DNA of 20,224 bases from an uncultured Campylobacter sp. (GCF_938017775.1 NZ_CALIIU010000011.1:1-20224); one strand, 5' to 3'. Positions 1 through 6,242 are shown, counted from the first letter of the stretch. Notes: generated by a model from the sequence alone, not told the origin. Translations and numbers: made by a program.

Positions 1-583
1 GCCGAAGATATTCAGTTAGTTTCAATCCCCTAAATCGGGGAAATTCTAATCAAATTACAACAGCAGTTATGCTGTAGGGTCAGAATTCGTTTCAATCCCC
101 TAAATCGGGGAAATTCTAATCAAATCGGTCAAATCGGTTGTCGATAATGGCGGCATTGTAGTGTTTCAATCCCCTAAATCGGGGAAATTCTAATCAAATG
201 CATCCTGATATATCGGGAATTTTTCTAGCTCTAAAAGATGGCGAGTTTCAATCCCCTAAATCGGGGAAATTCTAATCAAATTAGGGCTTCAAGAAGAGAT
301 TGAAGTAGGTGCTAGTGAAGTTTCAATCCCCTAAATCGGGGAAATTCTAATCAAATGCGCAAGGTTTCATCATAAAATGGATGGAAGGGGAGCTCGTTTC
401 AATCCCCTAAATCGGGGAAATTCTAATCAAATCCGCGTAACATGGGGCGAGGAAGAGATCAATGGTTGCTTGTTTCAATCCCCTAAATCGGGGAAATTCT
501 AATCAAATGCGGCCACCTGTATCAAGCAGGTGTGATGTTCACCCACGTTTCAATCCCCTAAATCGGGGAAATTCTAATCAAAT
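1..583 (-). CRISPR. CRISPR array, 8 complete identical 37-bp repeats, runs off left edge
   Basis: Repeats start at 19, 89, 163, 245, 320, 396, 472 and 547. Each is 37 bp, beginning GTTTCAATCCCC and ending CTAATCAAAT on the plus strand, and all eight are identical as written. The seven spacers between them are 33, 37, 45, 38, 39, 39 and 38 bp. Bases 1-18 are part of another spacer, so the array continues to the left. Read on the minus strand the repeat carries a CCCC-GATTTA-GGGG hairpin and ends in ATTGAAAC, the usual 8-nt 5' tag of Cas6-processed type III crRNAs. I therefore infer transcription leftwards, with the leader and newest spacer (509-546) at the cas2 side. Strand and type are inferred from the repeat and the adjacent cas genes, because no effector gene is visible. 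Confidence 0.97.
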
Positions 584-700
584 AGCCCAAAAACCACATT
601 AAAATTGACAATGAGTTTTTAAAGAACTATTTGCGAGCGCCATTATATCACAAAACGCGAAAAAGTCCGAGAAAGGGGCGAAAAATTAATTTCAAATTTC
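584..700 (-). promoter_or_regulatory. CRISPR leader with extended -10 promoter
   Basis: On the minus strand a perfect TATAAT (plus 642-647) is preceded by TGA, forming a TG-N extended -10. A transcript would start near 635 and run about 50 nt of AT-rich leader before the first repeat at 583. The motif TCGGACTT (plus AAGTCCGA, 663-670) lies about 17 bp upstream of the -10, where a -35 box would be. This position fits a pre-crRNA promoter. Promoter activity is inferred. Confidence 0.6.
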
Positions 701-1016
701 GAGGTTTTTGCTTAGGGCGGGCTTAAAAGTGTGGATTTAAGCGTCTTTGCATAAGCGCAAAAGTCCGAAAATCTAAACGCAAAAATTAGAATTTTAGACT
801 TTTTCGAATTTCTGCCTAATTCCACAAACGTAAAAAGCCATAAAAATGGGGCTTTAAAAATAGGCTAAATAGCGGAAGTCCGAGAAAGGGTTTTTGGCGC
901 GAGCGAAATTTGAGCTTTGCGGAGATTTTGAAACTTAGTAAAATATAAAAGTGCGCTAGACTCGGCATTTTGAAATTTAAAAAAGTCCGAAAATCAAATC
1001 CATAAAAATGGGGCTT
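663..1016. repeat. Direct repeats between cas2 and the array
   Basis: The 431-bp gene-free stretch 584-1014 has no credible ORF but holds recurring short motifs. AAGTCCGA occurs four times (663-670, 761-768, 876-883, 983-990). Two copies are extended as AAGTCCGAGAAAGGG (663-677 and 876-890), and the other two as AAAAGTCCGAAAATC (759-773 and 981-995), so the two forms alternate. A 17-bp word, CCATAAAAATGGGGCTT, occurs at 838-854 and 1000-1016, the second copy reaching into the cas2 stop codon. An old, imperfect duplication of about 215 bp would explain the alternation only partly, because the spacing of the 17-bp word differs. Confidence 0.75.
832..855 (-). terminator. Possible terminator downstream of cas2
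   Basis: On the minus strand AAAGCC (855-850), a 10-nt loop and GGCTTT (839-834) form a 6-bp stem running directly into TTTTT. It lies about 160 bp past the cas2 stop and before the leader promoter, so it could separate cas operon transcription from the array. The stem is short. Confidence 0.4.
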
Positions 1017-1287
1017 AGACGTAGGTGTCCGAAAGACGAAAGATCTCGCCCTCGCCCAAACTCTCGCTTTTAGCCATGCAGGTTTTGCAGATGCGGTAGA
1101 ATAGGACTTTGTCGGTTTTGGGCTCGATTATGCGGGCAATGCGGTCTTTTATCAAGATGTATTCGCGCTCGGAGACGTCTAGCTCAAATACCGAGTAGTT
1201 CGCCCGCAGTCCGTAGCTTTCTAGCAAGGCGGCGAGTTTGTTGCGGCGTTTAGTTTTGCAAACGTCGTAGCAGATGATTAAATTCAT
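1015..1287 (-). CDS. cas2: CRISPR-associated endonuclease Cas2
   Basis: This 90-residue protein has the normal Cas2 length. It begins MNLIICYDV, with the conserved first-strand aspartate (D8), and has the SVFELDVSE strand typical of the ferredoxin-like dimer. Cas2 forms the central dimer of the Cas1-Cas2 integrase that inserts new spacers next to the leader. Its ATG (1285-1287) overlaps the stop of the upstream cas1 frame as ATGA, which implies translational coupling, so ribosomes terminating on Cas1 would feed Cas2. A pair of cysteines (residues 68 and 71, KTCMAK region) is visible, but I attach no function to it. It is the last gene of the cas6-RT-cas1-cas2 set and lies next to the leader. 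Confidence 0.93.
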   Translation of the reverse strand: MNLIICYDVCKTKRRNKLAALLESYGLRANYSVFELDVSEREYILIKDRIARIIEPKTDKVLFYRICKTCMAKSESLGEGEIFRLSDTYV

Positions 1288-2867
1288 TGAAATCTCCCTA
1301 TGAAAGGCTTATATTTTTCATTTTGCGTTACGGCTCGTTTTAGAGCGTAGGCTTGCTTATCTATGATATCCTGCGCTTTTAGCTGTTCGCCTCTGTACTG
1401 CGTGCAAGCGAAGAGCTTTTCATTTACGTTTTTGGCGATATTTTGCCTGGTTGCGACAGATAGGAGCCCGTCTTTTATCTCAAAGGGCTCGTTTTTATTC
1501 ACCATCGAGATTACGGCGCGATCGACGATGAAGGCTCGAAATTCCTCGATGAGATCGAAGGCGAGAGTGGGCTTTTGCTCATCGAGTGCGTGCAGATAGG
1601 AGACGTGAGGCGAGAGACCCGCAGCGGCGATGGATTTTAAAATTTTTGAATAGAGGATCGCGTAGCCGTAGTTTAGGGCGGAATTTACGACGTCGGTAGC
1701 GCCCTGCGTCACTCGCGCACTAAAGCCAAACTCGTAGTCGATCACCTTTGCGATAGCCTGCCAGTAGGAGTTTGCAGCGCTGTCCTCAAAGCCCAAAAGC
1801 TCGCTTACGCTTGCGGCGCCCGGGACGCGGAGCTTTAAAATTTCTTGCATAGTCGCTATCTCTGAGCTTAAGCTTTTATGATATTTGCCTAGATATTTTA
1901 GATAGTTGATCTGATTTTTTAGCTTACCGATGATGAACTGCTGGGCGATACGGAGCGGTCTTTTGGTCTTTAGCAGCGAAATTTGCGAGGCGGCGGTTTT
2001 AGAGATGGCGGAATTTGCGCTGATGAGCGTGGCGTAGCTGAGATTGGTCTTTTCGTCGATGAAATTTATGGAGATTTTCTTTTTGGCACACTCTTTTATG
2101 ACGGCGGAGCTAAGTGAAATTTGAGCATTAATGATGATTTGCGAAATTTGATTTATAGGGAATTTATGCTTGATAACGCCTTTGTCTTTTAGGACGAATT
2201 TGCCTTGAGACAAAGCTAAAAAATAAAACGGCGTCGTGATGTGGATAACGGAGCTTTGCGAGAAAGTTTTTAGATACTCTCTTTTCTTTGCCTCAAGCGC
2301 GTTTTGGACGGACTTTACGGCGGGGCGTTTGGCGTTTTTATAGCAGCTTAGAATTTTGGTCTTTCTAGCCGTTTTGCCTAGCTCGTAGGGGAAGTTTAGA
2401 TTAGTTAAGGCCTCGGCAAGAGCTCTTTTATCTACAGTTTTTAGAAATCTGCGTATTAAATTTGTCACAACCTCATCAAAATGCAGGCCAAAGCTATCTT
2501 TTTGCGAGGGCGAGAAAAGCTTAAGTGAGATAGCCTTTAGATGATATATGTAGGCGTTTAAATTTTCTACGCTTTGGCTTATCGCCTGCTTTTTGGCAGA
2601 ACTTGCGAGCTTGGCTAGAATGCGCTTAAATTTTTCCTCGCCGATACTTAAATTTGTGCCTTTAAAGCTTACGCCAAGAAATATAAACTCGCTATCTCTG
2701 CCGTGAATGGAGGTTTTGGCTTCGTTTAGCGATAAGCTTATGGTTTTTAAAAAATCTTTCAGGCGCGCGAGCCCTCTCTCGGCGGCTTCATATGAAACAA
2801 AGAACATAACGAAATCATCGGCGTATCTAACGAACTCGGTACCGCTTTGTTCTAAAAATTTATCCAT
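1284..2867 (-). CDS. cas1: RT C-terminal part plus complete Cas1 integrase domain
   Basis: From the first in-frame ATG after the amber this is 527 residues. It opens with the RT YADD box (Y15-A-D-D18), then RT thumb-like helices, then Cas1 from about residue 205 (TTPFYFLALSQGKF...). Cas1 catalytic residues are visible: E361 in LLGFEDSAANSYW, H426 in PHVSYLHA and D438 in LAFDLIEEFRAFIVDR, with the conserved NSALNYGYAIL helix between them. The Cas1 domain (about 320 residues) is full length, so integrase activity is plausible. There is no Shine-Dalgarno sequence before this ATG (upstream is ATCTACCTAAATCAA), and starting here would drop the LSPLL motif. Independent translation is therefore doubtful and readthrough is the alternative. 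The stop overlaps cas2. Confidence 0.85.
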   Translation of the reverse strand: MDKFLEQSGTEFVRYADDFVMFFVSYEAAERGLARLKDFLKTISLSLNEAKTSIHGRDSEFIFLGVSFKGTNLSIGEEKFKRILAKLASSAKKQAISQSVENLNAYIYHLKAISLKLFSPSQKDSFGLHFDEVVTNLIRRFLKTVDKRALAEALTNLNFPYELGKTARKTKILSCYKNAKRPAVKSVQNALEAKKREYLKTFSQSSVIHITTPFYFLALSQGKFVLKDKGVIKHKFPINQISQIIINAQISLSSAVIKECAKKKISINFIDEKTNLSYATLISANSAISKTAASQISLLKTKRPLRIAQQFIIGKLKNQINYLKYLGKYHKSLSSEIATMQEILKLRVPGAASVSELLGFEDSAANSYWQAIAKVIDYEFGFSARVTQGATDVVNSALNYGYAILYSKILKSIAAAGLSPHVSYLHALDEQKPTLAFDLIEEFRAFIVDRAVISMVNKNEPFEIKDGLLSVATRQNIAKNVNEKLFACTQYRGEQLKAQDIIDKQAYALKRAVTQNEKYKPFIGRFQ

Positions 2868-2932
2868 TTGATTTAGGTAGATATTTGAAAGAAGCGGGCT
2901 TAGGACGTCGCCTTGATGAACGCCTTTTGCGT

Positions 2933-2954
2933 GAGCGCGGTAATCAAAGCGCTC
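2933..2954 (-). other. Hairpin 18 nt downstream of the amber codon
   Basis: On the minus strand GAGCGC (2954-2949), a 10-nt loop and GCGCTC (2938-2933) give a perfect GC-rich 6-bp stem starting 18 nt after the TAG. Structures after stop codons can aid readthrough, but the distance is longer than usual and the stem may simply reflect the codons for Glu-Arg and Arg-Ala. Confidence 0.3.
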
Positions 2955-2972
2955 GAAAATTCCGTTTTTGAT

Positions 2973-3479
2973 CTAAAGCTCAATGAGCCTGATTATTCGA
3001 GCGTCGCGGATATTTGCGCGTAAAATTTCAAGCAATTTTTCGTGATCGATATTTTCAAAGAAATCTTTGATGTCGGTTTTGACGGCAAAGCTGAAAATTT
3101 TAAAAAAATCGCGAGCGCGAAAGATCGCGTTAGCATAGGATTTGCCGTTTCGATAAGCATAAGAGCGGTTTGAAAAGCTTTTATCAAAATAGCCTGAAAG
3201 CTCGCGAGTGAGGATATTTTGCGCAAATTTATCTTTTAGCGAGGGCACGGCGAGCTTACGCAACTCGTCTTTGGCTTCTTTTGGGATAAAGGCTCGTTTT
3301 AAGGGCTGCGGCGAATAAGAAAGGCTAAAAATTTCGCTCTTTAGCTCAGCGTAAAATTCGCCCGAACAAATATCCTCAACGCTAAGTCCATCAAGCCCCA
3401 AAGCCGTGCGCTTTAGCCTTTTTAGCGCGCATTCAAAGGCGCCTGCGGTAAAAATATCCTCTAAACTTAGATCAAACAT
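2973..3479 (-). CDS. Reverse transcriptase, N-terminal part of RT-Cas1 (up to the amber)
   Basis: This 168-residue product contains the first RT blocks: LGLDGLSVED (about 27-36), KRAFIPKEAKDELRKLAVPSL (about 61-81), the YAYRNGKSYANAI block (about 108-119), and FAVKTDIKDFFENID (132-145), whose D136 is the first catalytic metal-binding aspartate. It ends at TAG (2973-2975), before the HQG...LSPLL motif and the YADD box, so by itself it cannot be an active polymerase. The start is well supported by AAGGAGG four bases upstream of the ATG. A 133-bp gap with a partial duplication separates it from cas6. Confidence 0.8.
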   Translation of the reverse strand: MFDLSLEDIFTAGAFECALKRLKRTALGLDGLSVEDICSGEFYAELKSEIFSLSYSPQPLKRAFIPKEAKDELRKLAVPSLKDKFAQNILTRELSGYFDKSFSNRSYAYRNGKSYANAIFRARDFFKIFSFAVKTDIKDFFENIDHEKLLEILRANIRDARIIRLIEL

Positions 3480-3538
3480 GACGCCTCCTTGTCATTGCAT
3501 TTAGCTAGTAGATATCGCGCAAAATGCGCCGATACCGT

Positions 3539-3623
3539 AATCCACGGCAAATTTATCCGCTCCGCGACTCGCGGTGCAATTTCAATTCCACATCGCAATC
3601 CACGGCGAAATTTAAATCCGCTC
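3539..3623. repeat. Short duplication at the cas6 3' end
   Basis: The words AATCCACGGCAAATTT-ATCCGCTC (3539-3562) and AATCCACGGCGAAATTTAAATCCGCTC (3597-3623, given here in joined parts) are near copies 58 bp apart. The right copy covers the last codons and stop of cas6, and the left one lies in the gap before RT-cas1. It looks like a tandem duplication of the cas6 tail. No function is evident. Confidence 0.6.
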
Positions 3624-4424
3624 TGCCTTTATCTTGCCCAGTCCGAAAACCGTGCTTTTGCCGACCCCGGTAATTTTAGCGAGTTGTAAAAGCTTTGCCG
3701 AGCGCTCATCAAGTCCGAAAACTCGCATCCGTCCGAGTACGCCGCCAAATTGCATTTTGGTGTGCTGGCGATTTGAGTAGCGATTAAGATCGTAAAACCT
3801 CAAGTCCTGCTCGAAGCGGTCAAATTTTACTTCGAATTTATCCATAGGCTCGCGCGTTATGTTCTCAAATCTCATAGCGATTTGGCGAATGAAGGATTTA
3901 AAATCGATATCGCGGCGGACGAGGGTATTTTTTTGCTTCATACGAAGCGGAGTAAGAAGCGAAATTTCATAATCGCCCGCGGTGAAATCTGGCGTGAAAT
4001 TTAGCGGCTCGGGCTTATTTGAAAGTAGAAATTTAGGCTCTACGATTTCGCCGTTTAGGGTAAAATTTGAAAATTTAAACTTGCGTCTACTTACTTCAAG
4101 CCCGATTTCTTGCATATTTACAATAGCGATAGCGACGTGAGGCAGGTAGCGCGCGGCATGTTCGAAAAGTAAAATTTTAAAATCAAAGCTCTTTTGATTA
4201 AGATTGATATCTAGCCTGAAATTTGGCGTATCGGATACATTTTCAAAAAATTCATTATACACACATTCGCCGGAGATGTCGCATTTCTCGCAGTTCGCGC
4301 CTATATAAGGACAGCTTACCCGCCTAAGGGCGTATCCAAAAGTGCCCCGAATCGTCGAGCCGACAAAAGGATGAGAGGGCTTTAAATCTATATCGCAAAC
4401 GCCTAATTCTAAGTATTTAAGCAT
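3612..4424 (-). CDS. cas6: CRISPR pre-crRNA endoribonuclease Cas6 (PF10040-like)
   Basis: This 270-residue RAMP protein would cut pre-crRNA within each repeat, leaving the ATTGAAAC tag seen in the array. The N-terminal part has STIRGTFGYALRR followed by four cysteines (C38, C45, C48, C54) spaced like a zinc knuckle, as I recall for the Cas6 group once called DUF2276. The middle has FKILLFEHAARYLPHVAIAI and LLTPLRMK. The C-terminus has the glycine-rich loop ITGVGKSTVFGLGKI (about 251-265), the hallmark of Cas6. A plausible catalytic His is not assigned. The ATG at 4424 is supported by AAAGG six bases upstream and a perfect TATAAT (4451-4456). It appears to be the first gene of the adaptation operon, separate from RT-Cas1 rather than fused as in some relatives. 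Confidence 0.9.
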   Translation of the reverse strand: MLKYLELGVCDIDLKPSHPFVGSTIRGTFGYALRRVSCPYIGANCEKCDISGECVYNEFFENVSDTPNFRLDINLNQKSFDFKILLFEHAARYLPHVAIAIVNMQEIGLEVSRRKFKFSNFTLNGEIVEPKFLLSNKPEPLNFTPDFTAGDYEISLLTPLRMKQKNTLVRRDIDFKSFIRQIAMRFENITREPMDKFEVKFDRFEQDLRFYDLNRYSNRQHTKMQFGGVLGRMRVFGLDERSAKLLQLAKITGVGKSTVFGLGKIKAERI

Positions 4425-4430
4425 GGATAG

Positions 4431-4456
4431 CCTTTTGTATTTTTGAGAAAATTATA
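4431..4456 (-). promoter_or_regulatory. cas6 promoter and ribosome binding site
   Basis: Minus strand: TAGTATAATTTTC gives a perfect -10 TATAAT (plus 4451-4456), followed by AAAAGG (plus 4431-4436) six bases before the cas6 ATG. There is no clear -35, as is usual for Campylobacter sigma-70 promoters. It probably drives cas6-RT-cas1-cas2. Confidence 0.6.
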
Positions 4457-4631
4457 CTATAAAATGAGCTTTTGCATTTTAAAGCGGGTAAAATATATTT
4501 ATAATTATGAGCATTTAATGAGGAATTTAACACAGTAAAATTATTTAAAATTTGATCGTTTTAGGAATTTTGCTTGCAAAATAAATTTTATGCTTTTGCC
4601 AATTTTCATTATTTTTCAAGTATAAGTAAGA

Positions 4632-4637
4632 TATAAT
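4632..4637 (+). promoter_or_regulatory. Isolated TATAAT box in the cas6-tRNA gap
   Basis: AAGATATAATCTC has a perfect -10 reading rightwards. A transcript would begin about 4644 and run antisense through the tRNA gene towards lemA. It could be a distal lemA promoter, a small RNA promoter or a chance match in AT-rich DNA. Confidence 0.25.
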
Positions 4638-4684
4638 CTCGAACTTTTTTGAGGCGCCGTTGCGGCTCTTAAAGGAATTAAGGA

Positions 4685-4761
4685 TGGTGTCAAGAGAGAG
4701 ACTTGAACTCTCGACCTCCGGCTTATGAGACCAGCGCTCTAACCAGCTGAGCTACCTTGAC
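4685..4761 (-). tRNA. tRNA-Met (CAT), elongator type
   Basis: The 77-nt cloverleaf on the minus strand has acceptor GTCAAGG/TCTTGAC, D arm GCTC/GAGC, anticodon loop CTCATAA (anticodon CAT), T arm GAGAG-TTCAAGT-CTCTC and an encoded CCA. The 1-72 position is a normal G-C pair and the anticodon stem lacks the three consecutive G-C pairs of initiator tRNA, so it is not tRNA-fMet. Elongator Met is favoured, but a lysidine-modified Ile2 tRNA with the same anticodon cannot be fully excluded. It marks the boundary between the CRISPR module and the housekeeping genes. Confidence 0.93.
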
Positions 4762-4779
4762 ACGCGAAAAGAAATGGCA

Positions 4780-4785
4780 AGTATA
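4780..4785 (-). promoter_or_regulatory. tRNA-Met promoter (-10)
   Basis: Minus strand TTTAGCTATACTTGCC carries TATACT (plus 4780-4785), about 18 bp upstream of the tRNA 5' end. That implies a short leader to be trimmed by RNase P. Confidence 0.5.
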
Positions 4786-4831
4786 GCTAAATATTCTTAT
4801 TTTTAATTGAAATACTTCAAAAGGAGAGAAA

Positions 4832-5395
4832 ATGAATGCGGCTTTGATTTTATTAGTCGTCATAGTTTTGTTAGTTTTGGCGTTAGTAGGCGTTTATAAC
4901 TCGTTCATCGCCAAACGCAACCAGGTGCGAAATATCGCTTCCACCGTCGATACGCAGCTTAAAAAACGCTACGACCTAATCCCCAATCTAGTTAGCGCCA
5001 CGCGAGAATATATGAGCCACGAAAATGCCGTGCTAACGCGTGTTAGCGAACTTCGCTCGCAAGCGATCAACGCGGCTTCTAACGCGGATAAATTTAAGCT
5101 AAATAGCGAAATTTCGGCTCTTTTGGGGCAGATCCGCATTGCGGTAGAGGCGTATCCAAACCTCAAGGCTAATGAATCGTTTGCCAAGCTACAAAACGCG
5201 TTAGGCGAGTGCGAGGAGCAGATCAGCGCCGCACGCCGCGCTTATAACGGCGCCGTTACGGTTTATAATAACGCCTGCGAAATGTTTCCTACTAACATCA
5301 TCGCCAGCGTTTTTAACTTCGCCAAAGCGGAATTTTTCGCCGCCAGCGAGCAAGAAAAGCAAGCCCCAAACGTCTCTGATCTTTTTAAAAAATAG
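4832..5395 (+). CDS. lemA: LemA family protein
   Basis: This 187-residue protein has one N-terminal membrane segment (about residues 3-23, hydrophobic Leu/Val/Ile run) and then the LemA signature: YNSFIAKRNQVRNIASTVDTQLKKRYDLIPNLV (about 22-54) and helical repeats with YNGAVTVYNNACEMFPTNIIA near the C-terminus. LemA proteins are short helical-bundle proteins anchored in the inner membrane with the N-terminus probably outside. Their biochemical role is not established. AAGGAG lies directly upstream of the ATG, supporting the start. A long imperfect palindrome follows the stop. Length and motif order match the family, with nothing missing. It appears to be a single-gene unit, convergent with ybaK. 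Confidence 0.93.
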   Translation: MNAALILLVVIVLLVLALVGVYNSFIAKRNQVRNIASTVDTQLKKRYDLIPNLVSATREYMSHENAVLTRVSELRSQAINAASNADKFKLNSEISALLGQIRIAVEAYPNLKANESFAKLQNALGECEEQISAARRAYNGAVTVYNNACEMFPTNIIASVFNFAKAEFFAASEQEKQAPNVSDLFKK

Positions 5396-5753
5396 GCGAG
5401 GCGTATAAAATTTGCGATGAAATTTTAAAATTTTATCGCAAATAATGCCGAGCGCCGAGAGGCTAAATTTATAGCGAGCAAAACAGATCGCGCGCAAAAT
5501 ATATGCGCTTTAAAGGGTTTGCTTCGCGCCCCGCGTGCTCGTCATCTCGTTTGAGCTATTTTGCGGTGTGCGGCACTTAGAATTTTAACAATAAAATTTT
5601 ATAAAAATTTATTTGATTTGTATTTTCTTGCTGCGCAGGAGCTCGTTTTAATAAACGGTGGCGCCAAATTTAAAAGTCAAAATTTGCAGTGCAAATTTTG
5701 ACTAGCTTGCCACAGGCGTTACTTATGCAAATGACAGCAAAAGTAACGCCGCG
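5396..5753. repeat. Gene-free gap with three hairpin-forming palindromes
   Basis: These 358 bp between the convergent lemA and ybaK genes hold no credible ORF. Inverted repeats seen: 5410-5443, a 17-nt-arm palindrome of ATTTGCGAT type with one G/T mismatch and no loop; 5675-5703, perfect 14-bp arms (AGTCAAAATTTGCA / TGCAAATTTTGACT) around a single G; and 5715-5750, perfect 10-bp arms GGCGTTACTT / AAGTAACGCC with a 16-nt loop. They could end transcription from both sides, although none is followed by a good T-run. Confidence 0.7.
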
Positions 5754-6227
5754 TTAGTCGTGAGTAATTTTACAAATTTGCGCTTCAGTAGCAGCTGCGA
5801 GGTCCTTCGGTGCAAGAGCGATCTGTTTTCCGCGCACGCCTGCGCTAACGTAAATTTTCTCCTGCGTTAGCGCTTTTTCATCGATGAAGGTGCGGAAGTG
5901 CTTTTTCATTCCAAGCGGCGAACAACCGCCCCTGATGTAGCCCGTGACCTTTTGTAAATCCTTCAAATCCATCAGTTCGCAACGCTTCGCGCCGCAGATA
6001 TGCGCGATCGCCTTTAGATCGAGATTTAGATCGCCTTGCAGGCAGGCTACGACGTATTCGTGATCCGCTGTGCAAACTATCGTTTTATAGACCCGCTCGA
6101 TCGGCTCGTTCACGCTGTTTGCTACATGCACCGCGTCTAAATTTAAAGGATCCACCGCGTATTCTTTGATCTCGTAAGGGATTTTCAGACCGTCCAGTAC
6201 GCGCGCGGCGTTCGTCTTTGAGCTCAT
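5754..6227 (-). CDS. ybaK: Cys-tRNA(Pro)/Cys-tRNA(Cys) deacylase, YbaK/EbsC type
   Basis: This 157-residue single-domain protein of the YbaK/ProX editing family hydrolyses Cys (or Ala) mischarged on tRNA-Pro in the cytoplasm. Visible signatures are the early Asn-Ala-Ala-Arg-x-Leu helix, VYKTIVC (about 46-52) with the conserved lysine, and the family hallmark TGYIRGGCSPLGMKK (about 95-109). AGVRGKQIALAP near the C-terminus is also typical. Length is normal. The ATG follows a perfect AAGGAGG and starts 15 bp after the rluB stop, so it is probably co-transcribed with kdsD-rluB. The exact substrate (Cys versus Ala) cannot be settled from sequence alone. Confidence 0.92.
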   Translation of the reverse strand: MSSKTNAARVLDGLKIPYEIKEYAVDPLNLDAVHVANSVNEPIERVYKTIVCTADHEYVVACLQGDLNLDLKAIAHICGAKRCELMDLKDLQKVTGYIRGGCSPLGMKKHFRTFIDEKALTQEKIYVSAGVRGKQIALAPKDLAAATEAQICKITHD

Positions 6228-6242
6228 TTCGCCTCCTTAAAT

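Larger units (their letters stand above)
1284..3479 (-). pseudogene. cas1: RT-Cas1 fusion gene interrupted by one in-frame amber codon
   Basis: Reading the minus strand from the ATG at 3479, one frame continues to the TGA at 1284-1286: 731 codons with a single internal TAG at 2973-2975 (codon 169). No frameshift is needed. The resulting protein would be a group II intron-like reverse transcriptase (about residues 1-400) fused to Cas1 (about 405-731), the architecture known to acquire spacers from RNA in type III systems. Residues read across the break are ...RIIRLIEL-[amber]-IKNGIFERFDYRAHAKGV, and the next motif (HQGDVLSPLLSNIYLN) is intact. The lost residue is plausibly Trp (TGG to TAG, one transition), but that is a guess from RT family patterns. 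It may be a true nonsense mutation, a suppressed stop or a sequence error. An AAGGAGG ribosome site (3484-3490) precedes the start. Confidence 0.85.

Noticed and set aside
1..583. Array read as transcribed left to right (repeat GTTTCAAT... on plus strand)
   Set aside because: Only the minus-strand repeat ends in ATTGAAAC, and the promoter-bearing, AT-rich leader and cas genes lie on the right.
584..1014. Missing small cas or accessory gene in the leader interval
   Set aside because: Stops occur often in all frames and the sequence is repeat-bearing and AT-rich, with no ribosome site plus ORF.
1284..3479. Free-standing group II intron reverse transcriptase, or a frameshift in RT-cas1
   Set aside because: The RT runs in one frame directly into a full Cas1 domain, no intron RNA domains are seen, and both parts share the same frame, so only a stop codon separates them.
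4685..4761. tRNA-Met as an attachment site for a CRISPR-bearing island
   Set aside because: No second copy of the tRNA 3' end and no integrase are visible in the window.
5201..5497. 98-residue minus-strand ORF overlapping the lemA end
   Set aside because: It lies antisense to conserved LemA residues and through a palindrome, and has no motif or ribosome site.
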